In this document: one piece after another, positions 18,152 to 27,126 of the stretch | Layout of the letters: each line of letters starts with the position of its first letter | Numbering within the stretch: the first letter of the stretch is position 1 | Assembly: GCF_030068455.1 (NCBI RefSeq) | Contig: NZ_JAQOSQ010000012.1 | Location: 62,001-126,000 of the forward strand | Source: Roseofilum casamattae BLCC-M143 | GTDB taxonomy: Bacteria; Cyanobacteriota; Cyanobacteriia; Cyanobacteriales; Desertifilaceae | Direction: 5' to 3' | Length of the DNA: 64,000 bases | Translations under genes and position numbers: made by a program | Notes under the pieces: generated by a model | Database searches by the model: none | Told to the model about the DNA's origin: nothing | Seen by the model: the letters and a program-made list of their open reading frames with translations, nothing else

Positions 18152-19276
18152 ATGACCCAGGCGAAAACCCTACTCCCAACCCTCGAAAACCCCGAAATTG
18201 AAGAAGAGCTGTATGTCATAGAAGAGGACGAAGAACTCGACGATTATCTAGGCACAGCGGCCGATGAGGAAGACGGTAAGTCGGGCAAAGTTCGCTCTGT
18301 TCGTCGAAAGACTCAAGTCAAGAAAAAGCATTACACTGAAGATTCAATTCGCCTCTACCTACAAGAAATCGGCCGGATTCGGCTACTCAGAGCAGATGAG
18401 GAGATTGAGCTAGCTCGCAAAATTGCTGACTTACTCGAACTAGAGCGCATTAGAGACGATCTTGAAGACGGAATGGAGCGCGAAGCGAGCGACGCGGAGT
18501 GGGCCGAGCATGTGGGAATGGCATTACCAGCCTTTCGCTATCGCCTGCATTTGGGACGTAGAGCAAAAGACAAGATGGTGCAATCCAACTTGCGCTTAGT
18601 GGTCTCCATTGCGAAGAAATATATGAATCGCGGCTTGTCGTTCCAAGATTTAATCCAAGAAGGCAGCTTGGGATTGATTCGAGCGGCTGAAAAGTTCGAT
18701 CACGAAAAAGGATATAAATTCTCGACCTATGCTACCTGGTGGATTCGCCAAGCCATTACCCGTGCAATTGCGGATCAATCTCGGACAATTCGCCTTCCGG
18801 TTCACCTCTACGAAACTATTTCTCGGATTAAGAAGACAACTAAGTTGCTCTCTCAAGAAATGGGACGCAAACCGACTGAGGAAGAAATTGCAGAACGGAT
18901 GGAAATGACCATCGAAAAGCTGCGGTTTATTGCCAAGTCCGCACAACTTCCGATTTCTCTAGAAACTCCGATTGGCAAGGAAGAAGACTCTCGTTTGGGC
19001 GATTTCATTGAATCCGATGGCGAAACTCCCGAAGACCAAGTCTCGAAAAGCTTGCTGCGCGAAGACTTAGAAGGAGTTCTCGGAACCTTAAGTCCTCGCG
19101 AGCGCGATGTGTTGCGTTTGCGCTACGGCCTTGATGATGGTCGAATGAAGACTTTAGAAGAGATCGGACAAATTTTTAATGTGACGCGGGAGCGCATTCG
19201 CCAAATTGAAGCAAAAGCTCTGCGCAAGCTCCGCCATCCGAACCGGAATAGCATTCTCCGCGAATATATTGGCTAG
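18152..19276 (+). CDS. sigA: RNA polymerase group 1 sigma factor SigA (RpoD)
   Basis: This is the primary sigma-70 factor that directs RNA polymerase to housekeeping promoters. Region 1.2 begins [19 protein letters not shown], region 2 carries [16 protein letters not shown] and the -10-recognition helix [13 protein letters not shown], region 3 is complete, and region 4.2 ends with the helix-turn-helix [20 protein letters not shown]. The short acidic N-terminus is typical of cyanobacterial SigA. I chose the ATG at 18152 because AGGAA (18141-18145) lies six bases upstream and the resulting N-terminus (MTQAK) resembles the known MNQA-type starts; an in-frame GTG at 18077 would add 25 residues. 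A very strong palindrome follows the stop. Confidence 0.95.
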   Translation: MTQAKTLLPTLENPEIEEELYVIEEDEELDDYLGTAADEEDGKSGKVRSVRRKTQVKKKHYTEDSIRLYLQEIGRIRLLRADEEIELARKIADLLELERIRDDLEDGMEREASDAEWAEHVGMALPAFRYRLHLGRRAKDKMVQSNLRLVVSIAKKYMNRGLSFQDLIQEGSLGLIRAAEKFDHEKGYKFSTYATWWIRQAITRAIADQSRTIRLPVHLYETISRIKKTTKLLSQEMGRKPTEEEIAERMEMTIEKLRFIAKSAQLPISLETPIGKEEDSRLGDFIESDGETPEDQVSKSLLREDLEGVLGTLSPRERDVLRLRYGLDDGRMKTLEEIGQIFNVTRERIRQIEAKALRKLRHPNRNSILREYIG

Positions 19277-19290
19277 AATTGGATAAGACA

Positions 19291-19326
19291 AATGGACAGC
19301 TATATACATGTATATAGCTGTCCATT
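19291..19326. terminator. Perfect 36-bp palindrome between sigA and the HLIP gene
   Basis: Arms of 18 bases with no mismatch (AATGGACAGCTATATACA and its complement) start 14 bases after the sigA stop. It lies between two convergent genes and can fold on either transcript, so a bidirectional terminator or mRNA-end stabiliser is likely. No long T-run follows on the plus strand. Confidence 0.75.
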
Positions 19327-19344
19327 CATTACATTGAGAGACAT

Positions 19345-19506
19345 TTAGAGTCCGAAAACACCTAAAAATCCGTTACTGGAGATCAGTTCAATGGTCAGAG
19401 CAGCTACAAAGCCGATCATGGCCAGACGGCCGTTCCAGATTTCTGCTTGGGGGGTAAATCCTACTTTCCAAGCATTGCGGTTGATTGTAAGTTCGCGTTC
19501 TTCCAT
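19345..19506 (-). CDS. High-light-inducible protein (HLIP/Scp), one-helix
   Basis: A 53-residue protein read from the minus strand. It has the single chlorophyll-binding helix of the Lhc superfamily, with the core [17 protein letters not shown] containing the E-x-x-N-G-R-x-A-M-I-G signature, followed by a hydrophobic end. HLIPs bind chlorophyll and carotenoid in the thylakoid membrane and protect photosystem assembly intermediates under high light. A TTTACA-like half site (complement at 19544-19549) upstream could belong to a degenerate HLR1 element bound by RpaB, but the second half is poor. The gene converges on sigA. Confidence 0.93.
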   Translation of the reverse strand: MEERELTINRNAWKVGFTPQAEIWNGRLAMIGFVAALTIELISSNGFLGVFGL

Positions 19507-19608
19507 AAATAAAAATCCTTACTAAAGTTAGAGTTGATGTTCCTGTAAATAAATATTAACAAAATGAGAGAGGTATTGGCAGCACTCTCAATATATAGTG
19601 TCAGTAAT

Positions 19609-20946
19609 TCATGAAGATTGCAATTCTTCCGGCATTTTCGCAATACCGGAGGTTAAGACCTCGCATCCAGTTTCGGTTACCAGTACGTCATCTTCAATGC
19701 GGATACCAATTCCGCGCCATTGAGGAGGAACTTCCGGTTGCTCTTCAGCTGGTTCCACATGAGGAGCAATATACATCCCCGGTTCTACGGTTAATACTTG
19801 TCCGGGTTGCAAAATGCGCCACTCATCTTCGCTTTGCTTGTAGGCGCCCGTATCGTGAACGTCTAAGCCCAACCAATGGCTGGTGCGATGCATGTAATAG
19901 GGCTGGTATTTACTCTCTTTAATTAGCTCTTCGAGGTCTCCAACCAGAAATCCTAATTCGATCATGCCCTCAACTAGGACGCGAACTGCAGTATCGTGAA
20001 CTAAGTTAAATGAGTTACCGGGTTTAACTTGCGCGATCGCTTGTCTCTGTGCTTCTAAGACAATTTCGTAGATCGTGCGCTGCTCCAGAGAATACTGCCC
20101 CCCCACGGGATAGGTGCGGGTAATATCGCCGTTGTAATAGCCATAACAACATCCCGCATCAATCAGCAATAGATCTCCCGACTCCAGTTGTCGAGAGTTC
20201 TCTACATAATGCAAAATACAAGCATTGGGACCGGAAGCCACAATAGACGGATAAGCGGGACCCACGCCTCCTCGCAAGCGAAATAAGCGTTCCATTTCTG
20301 CTTGGATTTCGTATTCGTAGCATCCCGGTTTGGCCATATCCCAAGCCAGATGATGGGCTTCGACGGAAATTGCGATCGCCTTACGCATCAGTTCCAGTTC
20401 CGCCTCACTTTTCACTAAGCGCAGGGGCGAGAGAATAGTCACTGGATCTTCGAGAGCAACTGGTCCGATCCCTTTTTTCTGATATTGTCGCAGCAGAGAT
20501 TGCCACTGGCGCAAGATGGTTTGATTAAAGGCTTCATCTCGTCCCCAGTGATAGTAAATGCGATCGGCCTTGGCTAAATACTGGGGTAATTTTTCCTCTA
20601 ATTCAGCGATGGAATAGACCTCATCCGCACCATAGCGCTCCTTTGCCTCATCCACTCCAACCCGATATCCCGTCCATACTTCCTTTTGCCAGTCTTTCGG
20701 TTGCACGAAGAGCACGAACCGATGTTCGTCATGGTGCGGCGCGAGCACTGCTACGGCATCGGCTTCATTAAACCCTGTCAGATAGAAAAAATCGCTATCT
20801 TGACGAAATGTATTGTGCCTTGCAGCTTCCGGAGCGCTGCGAAAGATGGCCGTACCCCGATGGATTTTTTCCATTAACCGCTCTCGCCGTTGCCGATACT
20901 CATCCTGAAATTGTAGAGATACTGCTTCAGCTACTGATGAAACCAC
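19609..20946 (-). CDS. pepP: Xaa-Pro aminopeptidase (M24B)
   Basis: This 445-residue metallopeptidase removes N-terminal residues preceding proline. The N-terminal creatinase-like domain includes NTFRQDSDFFYLTGF. The C-terminal pita-bread domain carries the five metal ligands: LLIDAG (Asp), NGDITRTYPV (Asp), HRTSHWLGLDVHD (His), TVEPGMYI (Glu) and GIRIEDDVLV (Glu). All are present, so an active dimetal enzyme is expected. The start is GTG at 20946, with AGGAG six bases upstream. It is the last gene of a minus-strand run, nine bases after the metallo-beta-lactamase-like gene. Confidence 0.93.
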   Translation of the reverse strand: MVSSVAEAVSLQFQDEYRQRRERLMEKIHRGTAIFRSAPEAARHNTFRQDSDFFYLTGFNEADAVAVLAPHHDEHRFVLFVQPKDWQKEVWTGYRVGVDEAKERYGADEVYSIAELEEKLPQYLAKADRIYYHWGRDEAFNQTILRQWQSLLRQYQKKGIGPVALEDPVTILSPLRLVKSEAELELMRKAIAISVEAHHLAWDMAKPGCYEYEIQAEMERLFRLRGGVGPAYPSIVASGPNACILHYVENSRQLESGDLLLIDAGCCYGYYNGDITRTYPVGGQYSLEQRTIYEIVLEAQRQAIAQVKPGNSFNLVHDTAVRVLVEGMIELGFLVGDLEELIKESKYQPYYMHRTSHWLGLDVHDTGAYKQSEDEWRILQPGQVLTVEPGMYIAPHVEPAEEQPEVPPQWRGIGIRIEDDVLVTETGCEVLTSGIAKMPEELQSS

Positions 20947-20955
20947 GAATTACTC

Positions 20956-21741
20956 CTAAAACCGATAACTGAGAACTTGAATTTCCGGGCTGCTCTCTGG
21001 CAGGGAGCTAGCCTCGAGGGTCAGGCGATCGCTCCCTACTTGTCGCACGGGCGTCCCACTCATGACTCTCAGAAATGCATCTAAGCTCGCTAAGTTGCAG
21101 GCATCGGGATTAGCAGCCGCCGTTTGGTAGTGAGTGGGAACCACAATTCTCGGATTGAGCATATCCACCGCTTGTTTGGCTTCTTCGGGATTGTAGGCTT
21201 TCGGCCCTCCTCCCACGGGGAGAAATACCACATCCGGTTTACCAATCAGAATTTTTTGCTCGACAGTGACTGGAGAAGCCATTCCACCCAGGTGTAGAAG
21301 CTTAATTCCGGCTTGTTTCCACACCCAAGCTACATTCGCCGGGAAGCGGCTGCCCGGTCTTTTTTCCGGTCGTCCGGCAGCGAGTCCGCGAATGCGCATC
21401 CCTGCAAGCTTCCCGTCGAGTTGATAATCTCCGGGTTCAAACAGCAGGCGAGGCTGGCCGGGCAGATCGTTTACATAGCCCTCATCGAGTAATTGGGAAC
21501 TGATTAATACCAGGTCGGCATCTACTTTGGGCGCCGGGTAGTTTGCCGTACATCCCGCGGGCTGAAAGGGATTGACCAAGACGCGGACGCCCGCTCCGGT
21601 GACGCGAACGCAGGTATGACCCAGCCATTCAATATTCAGGGTTTCGCCCGCTCGGGCCTCGCTTGGTTGATGGTATGCAGAACCAATAGCCGTGGCGATC
21701 GCCATCGTTCCGGCATAGCTGATGAATTTGCGACGTTTCAT
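20956..21741 (-). CDS. Metallo-beta-lactamase-fold protein with degenerate metal site
   Basis: This 261-residue protein begins with a twin-arginine-like signal (RRKFISYAG followed by a hydrophobic stretch ending near SEARA), so it is probably exported. The body follows the UlaG-like metallo-beta-lactamase pattern: WLGHTCVRVTGAGVRVLVNP, then ADLVLISSQLLDEG where functional members have the H-x-H-x-D-H motif, later LLHLGGM and VPTHYQT. Three of the four motif-1 metal ligands are therefore missing, and the later Asp (normally HLGD) is Gly. A catalytic metal centre is unlikely; a binding or structural role is more likely. The start at ATG 21741 begins at the signal peptide. Confidence 0.75.
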   Translation of the reverse strand: MKRRKFISYAGTMAIATAIGSAYHQPSEARAGETLNIEWLGHTCVRVTGAGVRVLVNPFQPAGCTANYPAPKVDADLVLISSQLLDEGYVNDLPGQPRLLFEPGDYQLDGKLAGMRIRGLAAGRPEKRPGSRFPANVAWVWKQAGIKLLHLGGMASPVTVEQKILIGKPDVVFLPVGGGPKAYNPEEAKQAVDMLNPRIVVPTHYQTAAANPDACNLASLDAFLRVMSGTPVRQVGSDRLTLEASSLPESSPEIQVLSYRF

Positions 21742-21813
21742 TAGTCGATATTTTTTTCCCTCACTGACCGGCCTGTATTTTAACATTCCCGAGTCCGAAC
21801 GTACTGCCCGGGT

Positions 21814-22404
21814 TTAATTCAATTGCCGCAAAAAGTTGCCCAGTAATTGTTTGCCTGCCGTGGTTAAAATACTCTCGGGATGGAATTGTACTCCTTGGAT
21901 GTGGGGATAGGTGCGGTGGCGCACTCCCATAATCGTTCCATCGTCTACCCATGCCGTCACTTCCAGTTCTTCGGGGCAGCTTTCGCGCTCGATCGCTAAA
22001 CTATGATAGCGCGTGGCTCTCATCGGCATTTCCAGATTGGCAAATAGCCCCGTATTGTTGTGGTGAATGGGGGAGGTTTTGCCATGCATCAGTTCTGGCG
22101 CCGAGACAATTTTGGCGCCAAAGACATGGCCGATGCCTTGATGGCCCAAGCAGACCCCGAGAATGGGGATTTTGGGACCCAGGGAGGCGATCGCATCGAG
22201 GGAAATTCCGGAATCTTCGGGACGTCCGGGACCGGGAGAGATGGCGATCGCATCGGGATTGAGGTCTTCCAATTCTGCTAGGGTAATGCGATCGTTACGA
22301 TAAACCCGAACGTCTTTTCCCGTCGGAAACTCTTGTCCGAGTTCGGTTAAGTACTGAACTAAATTATAGGTAAAACTATCGTAGTTATCGATAACAACAA
22401 TCAT
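21814..22404 (-). CDS. trpG: Anthranilate/aminodeoxychorismate synthase glutaminase subunit
   Basis: This 196-residue class I glutamine amidotransferase supplies ammonia for anthranilate synthesis (TrpG) and in many bacteria also for p-aminobenzoate (PabA). The N-terminus [19 protein letters not shown], the nucleophile Cys in [14 protein letters not shown] (about residue 80) and the His-Glu pair in [10 protein letters not shown] near the C-terminus are all intact. No trpE or pabB is adjacent. It lies 31 bases after dgkA in a minus-strand run with ybeY and DUF3285. Confidence 0.93.
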   Translation of the reverse strand: MIVVIDNYDSFTYNLVQYLTELGQEFPTGKDVRVYRNDRITLAELEDLNPDAIAISPGPGRPEDSGISLDAIASLGPKIPILGVCLGHQGIGHVFGAKIVSAPELMHGKTSPIHHNNTGLFANLEMPMRATRYHSLAIERESCPEELEVTAWVDDGTIMGVRHRTYPHIQGVQFHPESILTTAGKQLLGNFLRQLN

Positions 22405-22435
22405 AGGATAGTGATGGTGAGGTGAAGAGGGTCAG

Positions 22436-22879
22436 TTAAGCGAGGATAGCTGCCAGTCGGGGAACGAAAATCGAAGCACCAACAATTAGGGAGGAGATGG
22501 CAGCGATTAATACCGCTCCGGCAGCACAGTCTTTAGCCACTTTCGCTAATTCGTGATAGGTTTGCTGCACGGTTAAATCAACGACGGATTCTAGAGCCGT
22601 ATTTAGCAACTCTAGCACTAAAACCAGGCAAATAACGATCGCCAAGATCGCAGCTTCGATGGCGCTTACCCGTAGAATTGCAGAGGCGATCGCGACGATG
22701 CAGCCGAGAGCGACGTGAATCCGAAAGTTACGTTGAGTTCTAAATGCATAGGAGACCCCTGCCCAAGCATACTGAAAACTAGTCAGCAGATTCTCAGCAA
22801 CACGCCAGGAACAATCTCGATTGACTGCTCTTGGGTTAGATGGGGGTTGTGGCATGGAAATCGAGAGTTTACTAGACAT
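22436..22879 (-). CDS. dgkA: Diacylglycerol kinase family (DgkA / undecaprenol kinase)
   Basis: This 147-residue membrane protein belongs to the small prokaryotic diacylglycerol kinase family, which phosphorylates diacylglycerol or undecaprenol at the membrane. Three hydrophobic helices are visible, and the signature LELLNTALESVVDL, with catalytic and metal-binding Glu residues, lies at about residues 88-101. The N-terminal segment SFQYAWAGVSYAFRTQRNFRIH is typical of the family and carries the conserved Arg and Asn. In cyanobacteria undecaprenol is a likely substrate (inference). It lies upstream of trpG in the same transcription unit. Confidence 0.92.
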   Translation of the reverse strand: MSSKLSISMPQPPSNPRAVNRDCSWRVAENLLTSFQYAWAGVSYAFRTQRNFRIHVALGCIVAIASAILRVSAIEAAILAIVICLVLVLELLNTALESVVDLTVQQTYHELAKVAKDCAAGAVLIAAISSLIVGASIFVPRLAAILA

Positions 22880-23052
22880 AATTCCACCATAAGCGAATGG
22901 GCAGCAGGAGTATTTTCTCCTCTGAGTACAATCGCCTGCCGTTCGCAGGGGACAGATCGCGGATCGACCGGTCTACCCTGAGGGTAACTCATCTGAGTCA
23001 AGATGGCATCTTTCTCCCAATGTTCGTGCCTTCAGGCTGAGAAGTCGGTCAT

Positions 23053-23532
23053 TCAGAGTTGTCCCTGCAAATTCACCTGTTGCAAGAGCCATTCCTGTTG
23101 GTCGAGCATGCGATCTAAACTCTCTTCATCCGGATGATCCCAACCGAGGAGATGCAGTAAACCGTGGGCGGCGAGCCAAGCCAGTTCCGTAGTTTCTGTA
23201 TGTCCTCGATCGCGAGCTTGCTGGCGTGCGGTTTCCACGGAGAGAACCAAATCCCCTAAATAGAGAGGTTCCTCACTATTGGGAATACTGGGATACTCGG
23301 CTTCTAGAGCGGCAAAGGCGAGAATATCGGTGGGTTGGTTTTGGTGACGGTATTGGGAATTAAAGTGTTGAATGTCGCGATCGTCGGTTAGTCGTAAGCT
23401 CAGTTCGTAGCTTGGAGCAGGTGGAGGATCGAGATGAGCTAACCAACAGGTAAACCAGGTTTGCCAAGTCGCCGAAGCAATGGGCACATCGGAAATTGAA
23501 TCATTGACCTGGATCTGAATTTCGATACTCAT
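23053..23532 (-). CDS. ybeY: rRNA maturation endoribonuclease YbeY
   Basis: This 159-residue metalloprotein is the YbeY endoribonuclease, needed for 16S rRNA 3'-end processing and ribosome quality control. The zinc-binding signature HGLLHLLGWDH, with three histidines, lies at about residues 124-134; the preceding strand block LTDDRDIQHFNSQYR and the PTDILAF and LGDLVLS motifs also match. It sits 30 bases after the DUF3285 gene; a 170-base gap, in which I see no gene, separates it from dgkA. Confidence 0.95.
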   Translation of the reverse strand: MSIEIQIQVNDSISDVPIASATWQTWFTCWLAHLDPPPAPSYELSLRLTDDRDIQHFNSQYRHQNQPTDILAFAALEAEYPSIPNSEEPLYLGDLVLSVETARQQARDRGHTETTELAWLAAHGLLHLLGWDHPDEESLDRMLDQQEWLLQQVNLQGQL

Positions 23533-23562
23533 TGTTCGATACTTAATTGGCGGCTCGTGGAA

Positions 23563-23760
23563 TTAGCGAGTGAGATAAGATAAACCGACTAAAAGACCGA
23601 GCAAGCCTACGGTAGTTAGGAAAAAGTGGGTCAGAGATTTTCCGCCTTTACGCACCATATTGCGCATGGCTAGTTTGACATAGCTGGCTTTCGGTTCTTC
23701 GGCGCTTGCTGTTTCTTGCTGTTGTTCGGAAGTCGTTGGAGATGGAGAAGATTCGCTCAT
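23563..23760 (-). CDS. DUF3285 small membrane protein
   Basis: This 65-residue protein has a Ser/Glu/Gln-rich N-terminal half, the conserved block SYVKLAMRNMVRKGGKSL, and a C-terminal transmembrane helix (FFLTTVGLLGLLVGLSYL). This is the pattern of DUF3285, a cyanobacterial family of unknown function. The gene lies just upstream of ybeY, and a DUF3285-ybeY-dgkA-trpG order is what I would expect in other cyanobacteria (from memory, not checked). Confidence 0.88.
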   Translation of the reverse strand: MSESSPSPTTSEQQQETASAEEPKASYVKLAMRNMVRKGGKSLTHFFLTTVGLLGLLVGLSYLTR

Positions 23761-23839
23761 TGTTAGTACGGTTGGTTGGAGAAATGAAGTTTTTGCGATC
23801 GCTTCTGGGTTAGGATTTTAGCATAATTTTGATAAAAAA

Positions 23840-25027
23840 TTAGTATGGATTTTGTCTGAATTCGCAGTTGCTCTTGAACGGAAGATTTTCATTAATACCA
23901 TCGATCTGTTGTTGTTCGTGTTCGTTAATTGCATCGATGTTTGTTTGCATAATTTGCATTAATCTATCATCGTAGAAGCGATGCAAGCTATAATGAGCTG
24001 TAGCTGGAAATCCGCGCCGTTTTTTATGTCTTCCTCCTGCACCAGGATCGAACCTCTGAATTCCGTTGGCGATCGCCCATTCAATCGGTGCATAGTAGCA
24101 GGCATTAAAATGCAGGCAGTCAAGCTCTTCTTGGCTGCCCCAATAGCGTCCGTAAAGTCGGTCATTTTTGGTAATACAAAATGACATGCCAACGGGATGG
24201 CCATCGTCTCCTTCGCGATAGGCAGCAGCGAGGACAACGCGATGGCGATAGGTAGAATAAAGTTCTTCAAAAAAATATTTAGTTAAATACTTGCTTCCCC
24301 ACCAACCAAATCGGTCGCAATGATAGCTATAAAAGTGGTACATGGTACTCAGCAGTTGATGAGTTATTTCCTCTCCAGTATGCACTTTTAAGGTTAATCC
24401 TGCTTTCGTAATTGCTTTGCGCTCGCGTTTTATATTGCGGCGTTGATTCGCATTAAACAGTTGCAAATAATCATCAAAGCTCTGAAAATTTTGGTTATGC
24501 CAAATGCTGCTATGGTGCAGCCATGGAGAAAATCCATACTTTTCGACCACAGTTTTCCATTGCGGATCGACATAGAGGAAATTACAACCCGAAATACCGT
24601 GGCGATCGCAAAATTTATCAATGGCCGCGATCGCCAGTTCTGTTAAGCTCTCTTCATCTTCACCCGGCGCCACCAGAAACCGATAGCCCATGGCTGGAGT
24701 AAACGGACTCATTCCTAACATTTTTGGATAATATTCGATACCCAAACGATAGGCTAAATTTGCCCATTGATGGTCGAAGACAAACTCGCCATAACTGTGT
24801 CCTTTGATATACAGTGGAGCGGCCAACATGAGGGAGCGATCGCGCCAAATCGTTAGATGACAAGGCTGCCATCCCGCCCGAGCGGTTGCACTGCCAGAGC
24901 CTTCCATATTCTGCAACCAATCCCACTCTAAAAATGGTGTTTTCAACGGTTGAGCTAAAGCGTCCCATTCCGACTGAGGCACTTCCGAAATTTGTGAAAT
25001 CCAGCGAAGGGAATACTGAACGGTCAT
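23840..25027 (-). CDS. FemAB/GNAT-like acyltransferase (DUF482, COG3146)
   Basis: This 395-residue protein belongs to the DUF482 family of double GNAT-fold proteins, related to the Fem aminoacyltransferases. Recognisable blocks are EWDWLQNMEGSGSA near the N-terminus, NQRRNIKRERKAI near residue 200, and ACYYAPIEWAIANGIQRFDPGAGG followed by HKKRRGFPAT near 335. Family members are predicted N-acyltransferases acting on peptidoglycan or other peptides, but the substrate is unknown. The gene lies between the RibD-like and DUF3285 genes on the same strand. Confidence 0.85.
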   Translation of the reverse strand: MTVQYSLRWISQISEVPQSEWDALAQPLKTPFLEWDWLQNMEGSGSATARAGWQPCHLTIWRDRSLMLAAPLYIKGHSYGEFVFDHQWANLAYRLGIEYYPKMLGMSPFTPAMGYRFLVAPGEDEESLTELAIAAIDKFCDRHGISGCNFLYVDPQWKTVVEKYGFSPWLHHSSIWHNQNFQSFDDYLQLFNANQRRNIKRERKAITKAGLTLKVHTGEEITHQLLSTMYHFYSYHCDRFGWWGSKYLTKYFFEELYSTYRHRVVLAAAYREGDDGHPVGMSFCITKNDRLYGRYWGSQEELDCLHFNACYYAPIEWAIANGIQRFDPGAGGRHKKRRGFPATAHYSLHRFYDDRLMQIMQTNIDAINEHEQQQIDGINENLPFKSNCEFRQNPY

Positions 25028-25109
25028 AACTTTAACAGTAGTGATGGGGTTATCCTGGAAAGCGTCTTCATACTAACCTAATTTAATCGAACGAAGCTTG
25101 CAGAATTTT

Positions 25110-25814
25110 TTAACCATTTCTGCTCCCATCATGTAAAACTCGATAATGTAAAAAAACTTCTTGTCTCAGGGGACGCGCGGACAATAATTCTAGAGACTTG
25201 GGAATGCTTAATCCCAAACCATCAACCGGAGTTGGAGACCGAGCACCTCCAAAGATCGCCGGACACACAGTTAACCATATCTCGTCAATCCAATCTCCTG
25301 CCAGCAAACTCGCCATTAATTCTCCTCCTCCGAGAATGGCTAACTGTTTTAAATCAAGTTGAGAGAGCTGGAGGAAGATCGAATTCCAATAAAATCCGCC
25401 GGCATGAGTGGGAGCTGTTAAAATTTGATTAAATTTTCTGGTTCCTTGCCATTGAGTTGCATTTTCTTCTGTCGTAATTAACCATCGAGGAACCGGTTGT
25501 TGGAAAAAACGCAGGTTCGGGTTGATTTCTGCGGTTTGCGAAACCACAATCTGTACCGGTTGAGCATCATAGCCAGTATTGATGCGTCCATCGAGCAACT
25601 GAGGGTTAGAGATGCTTAAGGTCGTACCGTAAGCTCGCAGGGTTCCCGCTCCAAACAATACTCCATCAACTCGGGCAATCTGTTGTTCCAAGTGGGTTTT
25701 GTCAGCAACCGAGCCAAACCGTGCGGGAGAACGTTTGGCATCGGCAATTTTGCCATCAGCACTCATGGCCAAGACAGCAGTGATATGGGGACGTTCGAGG
25801 GAATGAGTCTTCAC
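25110..25814 (-). CDS. RibD C-terminal-domain reductase (pyrimidine reductase-like)
   Basis: This protein of about 234 residues matches the RibD C-terminal (dihydrofolate reductase-like) domain, which in riboflavin synthesis reduces the ribosyl side chain with NADPH. Key blocks are AVLAMSADGKIAD at the N-terminus, DGVLFGAGTLRAYGTTLS, and LAILGGGELMASLL and DEIWLTVCPAIFGG near the C-terminus. The deaminase half of a bifunctional RibD is absent, so it is either a stand-alone reductase or a paralogue with another substrate. The start is uncertain; I chose the GTG at 25814, just before the conserved domain. A TTG at 25952 would add a non-conserved 46 residues. Confidence 0.8.
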   Translation of the reverse strand: MKTHSLERPHITAVLAMSADGKIADAKRSPARFGSVADKTHLEQQIARVDGVLFGAGTLRAYGTTLSISNPQLLDGRINTGYDAQPVQIVVSQTAEINPNLRFFQQPVPRWLITTEENATQWQGTRKFNQILTAPTHAGGFYWNSIFLQLSQLDLKQLAILGGGELMASLLAGDWIDEIWLTVCPAIFGGARSPTPVDGLGLSIPKSLELLSARPLRQEVFLHYRVLHDGSRNG

Positions 25815-26241
25815 AGGTGGGCAGATGAGCAAGACCGAGCAGAGCAAACTGAATGAGCGTTTGCTCTCATGGAGGCATCCTACCCCAATTTCCCTGTCCG
25901 TGGAAATCCTCTTGGCCAATCCCAATTCTCTTGGTAAAGTGATGACAGGCAAAAAGATAAAGTTAAATGAAGAAATGCTAATACTTAAGTTTGTATTTCC
26001 CGAAAAATTTAATTTTTATCGACTCCATGCCAAGATTTGGGGTGCTAGCGATCGCCGATCGCCTTTACTGAAAGGACATCTAGCTGCGATCTAAGTTGTA
26101 GTTCAACAGTTAGCAATGCTATAGCTAAGGATAAGCCAACTCTCTAAAGCACAAGCATCAATAAAATATCAATCTTTTCTAGATAGAGACGATCTAGGCT
26201 TGTTCATAGTTTTCGGAAAATCTACCAACCCAGCGTGCATT

Positions 26242-27015
26242 ATGACCACTTCAGCATCCCAAGAGATCAAAAACAGTACGATTAATTTACTCTGTGCGTA
26301 TCAAAAAAATCCCTCGTTGAAACTACGCAATCAAATTGTGCAGCACAATATTGGGTTAGTGAGAAAAGAAGCTCACCATTGGATGCACCAGTGCAATGAA
26401 GGATTTGACGATCTATTGCAAGTCGGATGTATCGGCCTGATTCGCGCCATAGAGCGGTTTGAAATCAAAAAAGGTCATGCGTTTAGCTCCTTTGCCATTC
26501 CCTACATTCGTGGCGAAATTCAACATTATTTGCGCGATCGCAGCAACGCCGTTCGCATTCCCCGACGCTGGTTAACCATGCAGCGACAAGCAGAAACAAC
26601 GATTCGCAGCCTCCACACTCAACTCAATCGCTATCCGAACGATCTGGAAATCGCCAGTGCCATGGGAATTTCAGTCAATGAATGGCATGAAGTGAAACTC
26701 GCCTCGAAAAACCGCTCCTTGCTCAGTCTCGATGCTCCAGTGAGTGACGAGGGAGAACAGTCCACCTCTCTCGGAGAACTGGTTCCCGATCGCCGATATA
26801 ATAGTTTCCAACTGGCGATGGAAGACCGGATTCGCCTGCAACAAGCCTTGGTACAACTGGAAAATCGGACTCGACAAGTTCTCGAGTTTGTCTTTTTGCA
26901 CGACCTGACTCAGAAGGAAACTGCCGAGCGCATGGGGATTAGCTCGGTGACCGTCTCTCGTCAGGTCAAGAAAGGATTGGAGAACTTGAAAAATCTGATG
27001 GGAACAGAACTGTAG
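26242..27015 (+). CDS. sigF: RNA polymerase sigma factor, SigF-type (group 3)
   Basis: This 257-residue sigma factor has region 2 (DDLLQVGCIGLIRAIERFEIKKGHAFSSFAIPYIRGEIQHYLRD), region 3, and region 4 with the helix-turn-helix TQKETAERMGISSVTVSRQVKKG. It lacks region 1.1 and the primary-factor signatures and resembles cyanobacterial SigF, which in Synechocystis controls type IV pilus genes and motility. The ATG at 26242 was chosen; the upstream in-frame codons carry no conserved sequence. Downstream on the same strand, after 111 bases, come a PilP-like lipoprotein and a MORN protein, a notable neighbourhood for a motility sigma factor. Confidence 0.87.
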   Translation: MTTSASQEIKNSTINLLCAYQKNPSLKLRNQIVQHNIGLVRKEAHHWMHQCNEGFDDLLQVGCIGLIRAIERFEIKKGHAFSSFAIPYIRGEIQHYLRDRSNAVRIPRRWLTMQRQAETTIRSLHTQLNRYPNDLEIASAMGISVNEWHEVKLASKNRSLLSLDAPVSDEGEQSTSLGELVPDRRYNSFQLAMEDRIRLQQALVQLENRTRQVLEFVFLHDLTQKETAERMGISSVTVSRQVKKGLENLKNLMGTEL

Positions 27016-27126
27016 GCCAAAATTGGCTCCCGAGGGAAAATAGGCATAAAATAGGAGGGCGATAACTGCGATCGCTAATTATGCTGATATTTTGCTGAAA
27101 TCGTGCCAACAGTGTGGGGAGTAGAC

